Below, piece after piece: positions 44,743 to 56,426 of a stretch of 64,000 bases of DNA. Source of the DNA: Triticum aestivum (lineage: Eukaryota > Streptophyta > Magnoliopsida > Poales > Poaceae); assembly GCF_018294505.1 (NCBI RefSeq), contig NC_057809.1, positions 510,178,741-510,242,740 on the forward strand. Direction: 5' to 3'. The stretch's first letter is position 1. Each line of letters begins with the position of its first letter. A program made the translations under genes and the position numbers. A model generated the notes under the pieces. The model did not search any database and had not been told where the DNA came from. It saw nothing but the letters and a program-made list of their open reading frames with translations.

Positions 44743-45558
44743 TGTAGGATCGAAAGAATGTCTAGAGGGGGTGATTAGACTACTTGACCAAATAAAAATC
44801 TATCCTTTTCCCAATTTTAGTCTTTGGCAGATTTTAGCTATCTTAGCACACGTCAAGCAATCTTAACACAATTCAAGCAAGTATGCAAAGAGTCAATGAG
44901 CAGCGGAAAGTAAAGCATTCAACTTGCAAGAATGTAAAGGGAAGGGTTTGGAGAATTCAAACGCAATTGGAGACACGGATGTTTTTGTCGTGGTTCCGAT
45001 AGGTGGTGCTATCGTACATCCACGTTGATGGAGACTTCAACCCACAGAGGGTAACGGTTGCGCGAGTCCACGGAGGGCTCCACCGACGAAGGGTCCACGA
45101 AGAAGCAACCTTGTCTATCCCATCATGGCCATCGCCCACGAAGGACTTGCCTCACTAGCGGTAGATCTTCATGAAGTAGGCGATCTCCTTGCCCTTACAA
45201 ACTCCTTGGTTCAACTCCACAATCTTTGTCGGAGGCTCCCAAGTGACACCCAGCCAATCTAGGAGACACCACTCTCCAAGAAGTAACAAATGGTGTGTTG
45301 ATGATGAACTCCTTACTCTTGTGCTTCAAATGATAGTGTCCCCAACACTCAACTCTCTCTCACATGATTTGGATTTGGTGGAAAGATTATTTGAGTGGAA
45401 AGCAACTGGGGAAGGCTAGAGATCAAGATTTTCATATGGTAGGAATGGAATATCTTGGTCTCAACACAAGTGTAGGTAGTTCTCTCCCAAAAAGTATAGG
45501 TTGCAAGTGTAGGTATGTTCTGATGGCTCTCTCTTCGAATGAAGAGTGGGTGGAGGGG

Positions 45559-45566
45559 TATATATA
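45559..45566 (-). promoter_or_regulatory. TATA box of the gag-only Copia LTR1
   Basis: TATATATA lies directly downstream (minus strand) of the dyad array. Equivalent sites are near 51450-51457 in LTR2 and 57244-57251 in LTR3. Confidence 0.65.
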
Positions 45567-45607
45567 GCCTCCACACAAAAACTAACCATTACACATAATT
45601 TAACAAT

Positions 45608-46050
45608 CTCGGTGAGACCGAAGTGAAAGACTAGTGACCGTTAGGGTTTTCGGTGGGACTGAGATGCAACTCGGTAGGACCGATATGGTTAGGGTTAGGG
45701 CATAACGTAATCTCGGTGTGACCGATTACACAAACTCGGTGGGACCGATTTTGGTAATAAGCTAACCAGAGAGTTGGTCAGGTAAACTCGGTGAGACCGA
45801 TCGCTCATTTCAGTGGGACCGAAATGTTACGAAAAGAGAAACAGAGAGTTTACATTGCAATCTCGGTGGGAGCGATCGCTCATCTCGGTAGGACCGAAAC
45901 GTTACGAAGGGAAACAGAGAGATTACAACCCCATCTCGGTGTGACCGAAATCCCTATCGGTGAGACCGATTTGCCTAGGGTTTGTGGCAGTGGCTATGAC
46001 ATTTGAAACTCGGTGGCGCCGGATAGAAAGAATCGGTAGGGCCGAGTTTG
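45608..46050. repeat. Array of TCGGTNNNACCGA dyads in LTR1
   Basis: Thirteen exact or near-exact copies, mostly tcggtgagaccga, tcggtgtgaccga, tcggtgggaccga and tcggtaggaccga, at irregular spacing. Corresponding arrays lie in LTR2 (about 51497-51940) and LTR3 (about 57292-57755). LTR2 has lost one or two units. Confidence 0.9.
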
Positions 46051-46406
46051 ACTTTTCATTTAGGTCATATGTGGACGTGGGAAGGTAGTTGAGGGTTTTG
46101 GAGCATATCACTAAGCACTATGAAGCACGAACCTCATTAAACAACACCTCATCCCTCCTTGATAATATTGGCTTTTCCTATAGACTCAATGTGATCTTGG
46201 ATCACTAAAATATAAAATGTAGAGTCTTGAGCTTTGAGCTTGAGCCAATCTTTTTGTCCTTAATATTTTGCGGGGTCCACATTCCTCATCCATGCCATGC
46301 CATTCATTGAGCTTTTCCTGAAATATTAATCTTGGAATAGCATTAGCTCAATGAGCTATATGTTGTTAGGAATTACCAAAACCACCTAGGGATAGTTGCA
46401 GTTTCA

Positions 46407-46420
46407 ATCTCCCCCTTTTT
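46407..46420 (-). other. Polypurine tract of internal region 1
   Basis: On the minus strand this reads AAAAAGGGGGAGAT, directly before the LTR1 start. The same tract is at 52301-52314 for internal region 2. Confidence 0.85.
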
Positions 46421-48269
46421 GGTAATTGATGACAACATATAGATCAAAGCTTCGACAAATGATAATAAGAGTGAAGAACATTGTCGCTTTGAGAAGTATG
46501 TGAAAAGCAAGAGCTCCCCCTAAATTTGTGCATAGTTTATGGTTTGCTTTGGACTACAAATACACAAAGAGTTAGGCTCATGGGTTACTCTTCCATGTCA
46601 CATACATCTTAGTGGAGCGCTCAAAATGATAATAATTAAATGCATGCACTCATCACCAAGCAAAAGAATGAGTCAAAAACTTAGTTTTAGTTTTCCATAG
46701 AAAGCATTTTGGATCAACCGATTTGGCAAACTCGGTGATACCGAAGCAGCTGTTGGAACCTAAACTAGTGAACTCGGTCTCATTTTGGATCAACCGATTT
46801 GGTAAACTCGGTGATACCGAAGCAGCTGTTGGAACCTAAACTAGTGAACTCGGTCAGACCGAGTCACAGTTCGGTGGCACAGAGACTGCTAGGGTTTCAC
46901 AAAGTCCTGAACTCGGTCACACCGATTTGCAATTCTTGGTCAGATCGAGAACCACATGTGCAATGGCCTAAGCTGAATCGGTGGTACTGAGTTCCACAAC
47001 TCGGTGGGTCCGAGATGGTTTCGGTGGAAACATAACCCTAAACTATTAATTCACGACTAAACTACGAAGTGTTTTGACTGGATAGAATGATTTCAATCGT
47101 GGCAAGATACATGGCAAAGCAATGTGCTGGGGAATTGATATAGAACAGCACAATGATCGAGTTCATACCCTAGTTCGGCGATGAACTTGCTACGGCGGCA
47201 ACGGCAGATTTGATTCCCGTTGACAGCGGCGGAGACCAGTGGCAGGAGGCGACTGGCGATGTGGAAGATGATCAGGAGACCCTGGAGGCAGAGCGGGCTA
47301 AGCGCGGGTCGAGGAGGTTCGGAATTTTTTCCAAAATTTGACCCGTGGCTATATATAGCCCGACCCTGTCGGTGTGACCGAGTGGAACAACTCGGTGGCA
47401 CCGAGATTCATAACTGCAAGCAGTTACTGAAACTCGGTGTGACCGAAAGGTTTGAATCGGTTGCACCGAGGTAGAAAACCTACATCGACTTAGTGATCTC
47501 GGTATGACCGAAATGGATGAATCGGTCAGACCGAAACGCACAAAGAAGTTTTGGAAGTTTAAGTCCATGACGAATCGGGGACTTCGAGTGCTCCTCACAC
47601 AGAGTGGTTCAAATCTGACTTGATCAAATTTTGTGATGCAACATGAATAGAGTTTGAGAGGAGAAAAGCATAGATAGCTAGAGAAGGTTCTTAGGCATTC
47701 TTGTCCATCCACTTGGCCAAAATAAATGGAAACCAATCAATCAAAACAACAAGTGGATGTCCTCAAATGAGTAAATTATGCAACCAACATGCTCACAAAA
47801 TAAAATGGCAAATGAAATATGTTGCAAAGCATGCACAAACAATTCTAGCATCTATCAAGCAATTGGCGATGACTAGGTCATCTATATATGAGTATATTGA
47901 CTTAGGAGTCAAATGAGAACATTTGATCATAGGTCATACTCATCGTTTAAGCACAAGTGGGGTTACCACTTTTAAATAAAGCGTTGTTGTGTTCACACCA
48001 TTAGAGTTGCTTTAACTCAATTGTTAGAGTAAAGCTCCCCCTAGATGTGAGATCCCCTCTAAGAGGGATGAACTAACCTTGGGTTTGTCGATGATGACTT
48101 CATGTAGGTGTTGAAGATGTGGATGCTCTATGTTGATGTAGATCATTTGAGGCTATCCTTTGGAGTGAGTTGCACTTTCAATACCTACACGGGTTAGTCC
48201 CACAAGGAAGAAACAAGGATATCCATAGACATAGAGTGATGCACACACAAGATGATGTCTATGAAAGCT
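46421..48269 (-). other. Noncoding 3' part of internal region 1 with dyad arrays and a second TATA-like site
   Basis: About 1.85 kb without a gag-pol ORF. Dyads of the LTR type recur at 46735-47030 and 47369-47530. Between them lies the palindrome GGCTATATATAGCC (47347-47360). A 102-codon minus-strand frame (47401-47093), largely matched in internal region 2 (53218-52910), starts beside this site; it has no recognisable domain, so I do not call it a gene. A tandem repeat of 'ggatcaaccgatttgg...ctagtgaactcggt' units is at about 46712-46850. Confidence 0.7.
47347..47360 (-). promoter_or_regulatory. Internal TATA-like palindrome
   Basis: GGCTATATATAGCC, with a dyad array immediately upstream on the minus strand (47530-47369), mimics the layout of the LTR promoter. 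The copy in internal region 2 (about 53163-53178) has one arm changed but keeps TATATATA. Confidence 0.4.
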
Positions 48270-50546
48270 TTAGATTACCTTGTCCCTTGTCTTAACAACA
48301 AGAGGGTTTGTGACTCCTTGAACTAGTGCAAGATGTGGAAGTTGATTGCACTTGTTCTTGCCAAAATGATAAGAGTGAAGTGTATTGGCGGAGTCACCCT
48401 CAAGAACTCTGTAGTTCTTCTTCGGCATCCACACCATCTTGATGGGAATCCTCGGAGTTGTAGTTGTACTTGATGTAGTCTTGGGAACCCACTTGACCAA
48501 GGCCTTAGGAACTTCTTCAAATGCATCAATTTCCTCTTGAAGCTTGTCCTTGCCTTTTTGCTTGTGGTCTTGTGGTGGAAGATCATCTTGAGATTGTGTC
48601 CCTTTGGATGAAGTAGGATCATACTTCTCTTGTTGAGGAACAAACTTCGTCTTGGGGTATTTATCTTCTTCCCACTCAACTCCATTGGCATTGAACTTTC
48701 GTTCAAAACCAATACCTTGATTCTTCCGGTGCCTTCCTTACTTGCATACAATTTCCTCGAATTGCTTACTCCCGGCAAGGCTCTTGTAAACACCTTTCTC
48801 TATAAGTCCCTTCAATAAGCTATTTTCTTGCTCAAGTGTAACTTGGCTAAGAGAATCATTAGTGAAATCAAGAGAACTACTAGAAGCAACAACATCGGAT
48901 TTAGCATGATTATTGTTACTACTAGAAGAAGAATCTTTCTTGTTCTTGTTACTAGACTTGACTTGAGGCATGTAAGTGGATAAGAGTAAATGCTTGGCAA
49001 TGTAAGAAGAACTTTTCTTACGAAGATCATCATTTCATGCCTTTAAGAACTCATGCTCTTGATCAAGATTGAGCTTCTCAAAACGTAATTTCTCATGAGT
49101 ACTTAAAAGTTCTTGATGATCTCCTAAGATAGTTTCATGAGCTAACTTAAGAGTGTTTAGTTCTTTAGTTAGAGACCCAACCTTCTCCTTATCATTGTAA
49201 TTTGTTTCATTATAGTATTCATCACTATAGTTGTCAACAAGTAACTCATCATCACCTAACAAGTCATTTTCATCACTATTGAAATCAACATACTCGGGAT
49301 ATGATACCTTTGGACCTTTGGCCATGAAGCATCTTCCAATTCCTTCATTTGGTGAATCAAATATGTAGTAGGAGTTGGTTGACACAAGTTCTAGTCCAAC
49401 AACACCTTCATCTTGAGTATATTCGGAGTCGGAGTGATAGCTTCTCTCGGAGTCATTGTCGGATTTGGAGCTGGATACCCATTCACCAACATGAGCTTGA
49501 TGTCTTCGTTTTCTGTAGCTCCTTGATGACTTGTCCTTCCTTTCCGAATCCTTGCTTCTCCGAGTGTGTCTTCGTTCATATCGATCATCCCTACTCCTTC
49601 TCTCCCTTGATGGTGATTCTTCTCTTCTACTTCTTCTTTTGGGAGAATCTTCTCTTCTCTTGTGGGGAGACGTACACTCATTTGAGTAGTGTCCGGGTCT
49701 TCCACAATTGTAGCAGTTTCGCACTCGACTAGAAGATCTTTTGTCATTGTAGGACCTTGACTTGGAACTTCTTTCCTTGCTTCTACTCTTGTAGAACTTG
49801 TTGAAGTTCTTCACCATTAGGCTCAATTCTTCATTGAAGGTTTGTTTCTCACTTGATGATGTGGGAGCTTCACATGAGGCTTTGTAAGCACCACTTGACT
49901 GGTTGTGAAGCTTTTCCTTATCCTTGAGTGACATCTCATGAACAACAATTCTTCCAATGACTTCATTTGGCTTGAGATCTTTGTAGTTAGGAATCATTTA
50001 GATCAATGTGCACACGATATCATATTTTCCATCCAAGGCTCTTAGGATTTTCTTGATGATGAATTTGTCGGTCATCTCCTCACTTCCTAAGCCGACAATC
50101 TCATTTGTGATAAGAGCAAGCATAGAGTACATCTCAGCGACACATTCACCATCCTTCATTTTGAACTTGTCAAGTTGACTTTGAAGCACATTCAACTTGG
50201 ATTCCATGACGGAGTCGGTGCCTTCATTCATATCAATCAAAGTATCCCAAATTTCCTTTGCATTCTCAAGACGACTGATTTTGTTGAATTCTTTGGGGCA
50301 CAATCCGTTGAAGAGGATATCACAAGCTTGAGCATTGTATTGTAGCATCTTCAACTCATCCGCAGTAGCTTCATGATTCGGTTCTCTCCCATCGAAGAAT
50401 TCACCTTGCAAGCCAACACACACAATAGCCCAAACGGCGGGGTTATGTCCAAGAATATGCATTTTCATCTTATGCTTCCAACTAGCAAAATTTGTACCAT
50501 CAAAGTAAAGACCTCTACGGTGATAATTTCCCTCGCTAGACGCCAT
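48270..50546 (-). pseudogene. gag: Copia-type Gag, internal region 1
   Basis: The ATG at 50546 gives MASSEGNYHRRGLYFDGTNF, followed by a UBN2/Retrotrans_gag-type domain (about residues 1-180), a CX2CX4HX4C zinc knuckle (CYNCGRPGHYSNEC), an Arg/Ser-rich stretch, an acidic segment, a coiled-coil-like segment and a Ser/Asn-rich tail ending before 48272. One unshifted frame of 759 codons is interrupted by stops at 49998-50000, 49035-49037 and 48738-48740. It contains no pol domain. The ATG lies about 70 bases after the primer site. Confidence 0.88.
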
Positions 50547-50611
50547 ACTCTCCTAGGTTGTGAAACCAAGGCTATGACCACCAAAAGCTATGGAAATCAA
50601 AGCAAATGGAG

Positions 50612-50631
50612 ACCAAGGCTCTGATACCACT
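50612..50631 (-). other. Primer-binding site, internal region 1
   Basis: On the minus strand, AGTGGTATCAGAGCCTTGG directly follows LTR2. TGGTATCAGAGCC is the initiator tRNA-Met type site. The same site for internal region 2 is at about 56407-56426. Confidence 0.85.
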
Positions 50632-52300
50632 TGTAGGATCGAAAGTATGTCTAGAGGGAGGTGATTAGACAACTTTACCAAATAAAAATCTATCCTTTTC
50701 CCAATTCTAGTGTTTGGCATATTTTAGCTATCTTAGCACACGTCAAGAAATCTTAACACAATTCAAGCAAGTATGCAAAGAGTCTATGAGCAGCGGAAAG
50801 TTAAGCATGCAACTTGCAAGAATGTAAAGGGAAGGGTTTGGAGAATTCAAATGCAATTGGAGACACGGATGTTTTTGTCATGGTTCCGATAGGTGGTGCT
50901 ATCGTACATCCACGTTGATGGAGACTTCAAACCACGGAGGGTAACGGTTGCGCGAGTCCACGGAGGGCTCCACCCACGAAGGGTCCACGAACAAGCAACC
51001 TTGTCTATCCCATCATGGCCATCGCCCACGAAGGACTTGCCTCACTAGCGGTAGATCTTCGCGAACTAGGCGATCTCCTTGCCCTTACAAACTCCTTGGT
51101 TCAACTCCACAATCTTTGTCGGAGGCTCCCAAGTGACACCTAGCCAAACTAGGAGACACCACTCTCCAAGAAGTAACAAATGGTGTGTTGATGATGAACT
51201 CCTTGCTCTTGTGCTTCAAATGATAGTCTCCCCAACACTCAACTCTCTCTCTCACAGGATTTGGATTTGGTGGAAAGATTATTTGAGTGGAAAGCAACTT
51301 GGGGAAGGCTAGATATCAAGATTCATATGGTAGGAATTGAATATCTTGGTCTCAACACAAGTGTAGGTAGTTCTCTCCCAGAAAGTATAGGTTGCAAGTG
51401 TGGGTATGTTATGATGGCTCTCTCTTCGAATGAAGAGTGGGTGGAGGGGTATATATATCCTCCACACAAAAACTAACCGTTACACATAATTTAACAATCT
51501 CGGTGAGACCGAAGTGAAAGACTTGGTCAGACCGATTCAGCAAACCTAGTGACAGTTAGGGTTTTCGGTGGGACTGAGATGCAACTCGGTAGGACCGATA
51601 TGGTTAGGGTTAGGGCATAATGTAATCTCGGTGTGACCGATTAAACAAACTCGGTGGGACCGATTTTGGTAATAAGCTAACCAGAGAGTTGGTCAGGTAA
51701 ACTCGGTGAGACCGATCGCTCATTTCGGTGGGACCGAAATGTTACGAAAAGAGAAACAGAGAGTTTACATTGCAATCTTGGTGGGAGCGATCGCTCATCT
51801 CGGTAGGACCGAAACGTTACGAAGGGAAACAGGGAGATTACAACCCCATCTCGGTGAGACCGATTTGCCTAGGGTTTGTGGCAGTGGCTATGACATTTGA
51901 AACTCGGTGGCGCCGGATAGAAAGAATCGGTAGGGCCAAGTTTGACTTTTCGTTTAGGTCATATGTGGACGTGGGAAGGTAGTTAAGGGTTTTGGAGCAT
52001 ATCACTAAGCACTATGAAGCAAGAACCTCATTAAACAACACCTCATCCCTCCTTGATAATATTGGCTTTTCCTATAGACTCAATGTGATCTTGGATCACT
52101 AAAATATAAAATGTAGAGTCTTGAGCTTTGAGCTTGAGCCAATCTTTTTGTCCTTAATATTTTGAGGGGTCTGCATTCCTCATCCATGCCATGCCATTCA
52201 TTGAGCTTTTCCTGAAATATTAATCTTGGAATAGCATTAGCTCAATGAGCTATATGTTGTTAAGAATTACCAAAACCACCTAGGGATAGTTGCAGTTTCA
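50632..52300 (-). repeat. LTR2 of the gag-only Copia array (shared middle LTR)
   Basis: 1669 bp, same termini as LTR1. It serves as the 3' LTR of internal region 2 and the 5' LTR of internal region 1. It carries the dyad array and TATA box. Confidence 0.92.
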
Positions 52301-54086
52301 ATCTCCCCCTTTTTGGTAATTGATGACAACATATAGATCAAAGCTTCGTCAAATGATAATAAGAGTGAAGAACATTGTCGCTTTGAGAAGTATGTGAAAA
52401 GAAAGAGCTGCCCCTAAATTTGTGCATAGTTTATGGTTTGCTTTGGACTACAAATACACAAAGAGTTAGGCTCATGGGTTACTCCTCCATGTCACATACA
52501 TCTTGGTGGAGCGCTCAAAATGATAATAATTAAATGCATGCACTCATCACCAAGCAAAAGAATGAGTCAAAAACTTAGTTTTAGTTTTCCACAAAAAGCA
52601 TTTTGGATCAACCGATTTGTAAACTCGGTTATACCGAAGCAGCTGTTGGAACCTAAACTAGTGAACTCAGTCAGACCGAGTCATAGTTCGGTGGCACAGA
52701 GACTGCTAGGGTTTCACAAAGTCCTGAACTCGGTCACACCTATTTGCAATTCTCGGTCAGATCGAGAACCACAAGTGCAATGGCCTAAGCTGAATCGGTG
52801 GTACCGAGTTCCACAACTCGGTGGGTCCGAGATGGTTTCGGTGGAAACCTAACCCTAAATTCTTAATTCACGACTAAACTACGGAGTGTTTTGATTGGAT
52901 AGAATGATTTCAATCATGGCAAGATACATGGCAAAGCAATATGCTGGGGAATTGATATAGAATAGCACAATGATCGAGTTCATACCCTAGTTCGGCGATG
53001 AACTCGCTATGGCGGCAACGGCGGATTTGATTCCCGTTGACAGCGGCGGAGACCAGTGGCAGGAGGCGACTGGCGACGTGGAAGACGATCAGGAGCCCTT
53101 GGAGGTAGAGCGGGCTAAGAGCGGGTCGAGGAGGTTCGGAAATTTTTCCAAAATTTGACCCGTGGGTATATATAGCCCGACCCTGTCGGTGTGACCGAGT
53201 GGAACAACTCGGTGGCACCGAGATTCATAACTGCAAGCAGTTACTGAAACTCGGTGTGACCAAAAGGTTTGAATCGGTTGCACCGAGGTAGAAAACCTAG
53301 ATCAACTTAGTGATCTCGGTATGACCGAAATGGATGAATCGGTCAGACCGAAACGCACAAAGAAGTTTTGGAAGTTTAAGTCTATGACGAATCGGGGACT
53401 TCGAGTGCTCCTCACACAGAGTGGTTCGAATCTGACTTGATCAAATTTTGTGATGCAGCATGAATAGAGTTTGAGACGAGAAAAACATAGATAGCTAGAG
53501 AAGGTTCTTAGGCATTCTTGTCCATCCACTTGGCCAAAAGAAAAGGAAACCAATCAATCAAAACAACAAGTGGATCTCCTCAAATGAGTAAATTATGCAA
53601 CCAACATGCTCACACAATAAGATGGCAAATGAAATATGTTCCAAAGCATGCACAAACAATTCTAGCATCTATCAAGCAATTGGCGATGACTAGGTCATCT
53701 ATATATGAGTATATTGACTTAGGAGTCAAATGAGAACATTTGATCATAGGTCATACTCATCGTTTAAGCACAAGTGGGGTTACCACTTTTTAATAAAGCG
53801 TTGTTGTGTTCACACCATTAGAGTTGCTTTAACTCAATTGTTAGAGTAAAGCTCCCCCTAGATGTGAGATCCCCCCTATGAGGGATGAACTAACCTTGGG
53901 TTTGTCGATGATGACTTCATGTAGGTGTTGAAGATGTGGATGCTCTATGTTGATGTAGATCATTTGAAGCTATCCTTTGGAGTGAGTTGCACTTTCAATA
54001 CCTACACGGGTTAGTCCCACAAGGAAGAAACAAGGATATACATAGACATAGAGTGATGCACACACGAGATGATGTCTATGAAAGCT
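52301..54086 (-). other. Noncoding 3' part of internal region 2
   Basis: It is colinear with 46407-48269, with dyad arrays at about 52610-52840 and 53185-53355 and a TATATATA near 53165-53172. The ~75-bp tandem unit seen at 46712-46850 is present only once here. No gene is supported. Confidence 0.7.
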
Positions 54087-56341
54087 TTAGATTACCTTGT
54101 CCCTTGTCTTACCAACAAGAGGGTTTGTGACTCCTTGAACTAGTGCAAGATGTGGAAGTTGATTGCACTTGTTCTTGCCAAAATGATAAGAGTGAAGTGT
54201 ATTGGCGGAGTCACCCTCAAGAACTCTCTAGTTCTTCTTCTTAGGGATCCACACCATCTTGATGGGAATCCTCGGAGTTGTAGTTGTACTTGATGAAGTG
54301 GAACTTTATGTAGTCTTGGGAACCCACTTGACCAAGGCCTTAGGAACTTCTTCAAATGCATCAATTTCCTCTTGAAGCTTGTCCTTGCCTTTTTGCTTGT
54401 GGTCTTGTGGTGGAAGATCATCTTGAGCTTGTGTCCCTTTGGATGAAATAGGATCATACTTCTCTTGTTGAGGAACAAACTTCGTCTTGGGTTATTGATC
54501 TTCTTCCCACTCAACTCCATTGGCATTGAACTTTCGTTCAAAACCAATACCTTGATTCTTCCGGTGCCTTCCTTGCTTGCGTACAATTTCCACGAATTCC
54601 TTACTCCCGGCACGGCTCTTGTAAACACCTTTCTCTATAATTCCCTTCAATAAGCTATTTTCTTGCTCAAGTGTAACTTGGCTAAGAGAATCATTAGTGA
54701 AATCAAGAGAACTACTAGAAGCAACAACATCGGATTTAGCATGATTATTGTTACTACTAGAAGAAGAATCTTTCTTGTTCTTGTTACTAGACTTGACTTG
54801 AGGCATGTATGTGGATAAGAGTAAATGCTTGGCAATGTAAGAAGAACTTTTCTTACGAAGATCATCATTTATTGCCTTTAAGAACTCATGCTCTTGCTCA
54901 AGATTGAGCTTCTCAAAACATAATTTCTCATGAGTACTTAAAAGTTCTCGATGATCTCCTAAGATAATTTCATGAGCTAACTTAAGAGTGTTTAGTTCTT
55001 TAGTTAGAGAACCAATCTTCTCCTTATCATTGTAATTTGTTTCATTATAGTATTCATCACTATAGTTGTCAACAACTCATCATCACCTAACAAGTCATTT
55101 TCATCACTATTGAAATCAACATACTCGGGATGTGATACCTTTGGACCTTTGGCCATGAAGCATCTTCCAATTCCTTCATTTGGTGAATCAAATATGTAGT
55201 AGGAGTTGGTTGACACAAGTTCTAGTCGAGCAACACCTTCATCTTGAGTATATTCGGAGTCGGAGCCGGATACCCATTCACCAAAATGAGCTTGATGTCT
55301 TCGTTTTCTGTAGCTCATTGATGACTTGTCCTTCCTTTCCGAATCCTTGCTTCTCCAAGGGTGTCTTCGTTCATATCGATCATCCCTACTCCTTCTCTCC
55401 CTTGATGGTGATTCTTCTCTTCTACTTCTTCTTTTGGGAGAATCTTCTCTTCTCTTGTGGGGAGCCGTACACTCATTGGAGTAGTGTCATGGTCTTCCAC
55501 AATTGTAGCAGTTTCGCACTCGACTAGAAGATCTTTTGTCATTGTAGGACCTTGACTTGGAACTTCTTTCCTTGCTTCTACTCTTGTAGAACTTGTTGAA
55601 GTTCTTCACCATTAGGCTTAATTCTTCATTGAAGGTTTGTTTCTCACTTGATGATGTGGGAGCTTCACATGAGGCTTTGTAAGCACCACTTGACTTGTTA
55701 TGGAGCTCATCCTTATCCTTGAGTGACATCTCATGAGCAACAGTTCTTCCAATGACTTCCGTTGGCTTGAGATCTTTGTGATTTGGCATCATTTGGATCA
55801 ATGTGCATACGGTATCGTATTTTCCATCCAAGGCTCTTAGGATTTTCTTGATGATGAATTTGTCGGTCATCTCCTCACTTCCTAAGCCGGCAATCTCATA
55901 GGTGATAAGAGCAAGCATAGAGTACGTCTCAGCGACACCTTCACCATCCTTCATTTTGAACTTGTCAAGTTGACTTTGAAGCACATCCAACTTGGATTCC
56001 TTGACGGAGTCGGTGCCTTCATGCATATCAATCAAAGTATTCCAAATTTCCTTTGCATTCTCAAGACGGCTGATTTTGTTGAATTCTTAGGGGCACAATC
56101 CATTGAAGAGGATATCACAAGCTTGAGCATTGTATTGTAGCATCTTCAACTCATCCGCAGTAGCTTCACGATTCGGTTCTCTCCCATCGAAGAATTCACC
56201 TTGCAAGCCAACACACACAATAGCCCAAACGGCGGGGTTATGTCCAAGAATATGCATTTTCATCTTATGCTTCCAACTAGCAAAATTTGTACCATCAAAG
56301 TAAGGACCTCTACGGTGATAACTTCCCTCGCTAGACGCCAT
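54087..56341 (-). pseudogene. gag: Copia-type Gag, internal region 2
   Basis: Same protein as at 48270-50546, beginning MASSEGSYHRRGPYFDGTNF. Damage differs from internal region 1: TAA at 56087-56089, TGA at 55487-55489 within the zinc knuckle, loss of part of the Ser-rich segment near 55263, and a four-base loss near 55073 that shifts the frame. Different stops in the two internal regions show that each decayed after the array formed, or that they came from different source copies. Confidence 0.86.
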
Positions 56342-56426
56342 ACTCTCCTACATTGTGAAACCAAGGCTATGACCACCAAAAGCTATGGAAATCAAAGCAA
56401 ATGGAGACCAAGGCTCTGATACCACT

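Larger units (their letters stand above)
44743..46406 (-). repeat. LTR1 of the gag-only Copia array (3' LTR)
   Basis: On the minus strand it starts TGAAACTGCAACTATCCC and ends TCGATCCTACA. It contains 13 copies of a TCGGTNNNACCGA-type dyad between about 45608 and 46050, upstream on the minus strand of a TATATATA at 45559-45566. Confidence 0.92.

Noticed and set aside
45690..45710. Telomere-like 'ggttagggttagggc' in the LTRs of the gag-only Copia element
   Set aside because: Only two units, of TTAGGG rather than the plant TTTAGGG type, repeated simply because the LTR is repeated three times.
45608..46050. CRISPR-like array
   Set aside because: The repeats are 13 bp, dyad-symmetric and irregularly spaced, with no unique spacers of constant length; the genome is a plant's.
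47093..47401. A real 102-codon gene in the gag-only Copia internal region
   Set aside because: A matching frame exists in the second internal region but no domain, codon bias or start context supports it. I kept it only as part of a promoter-like block.
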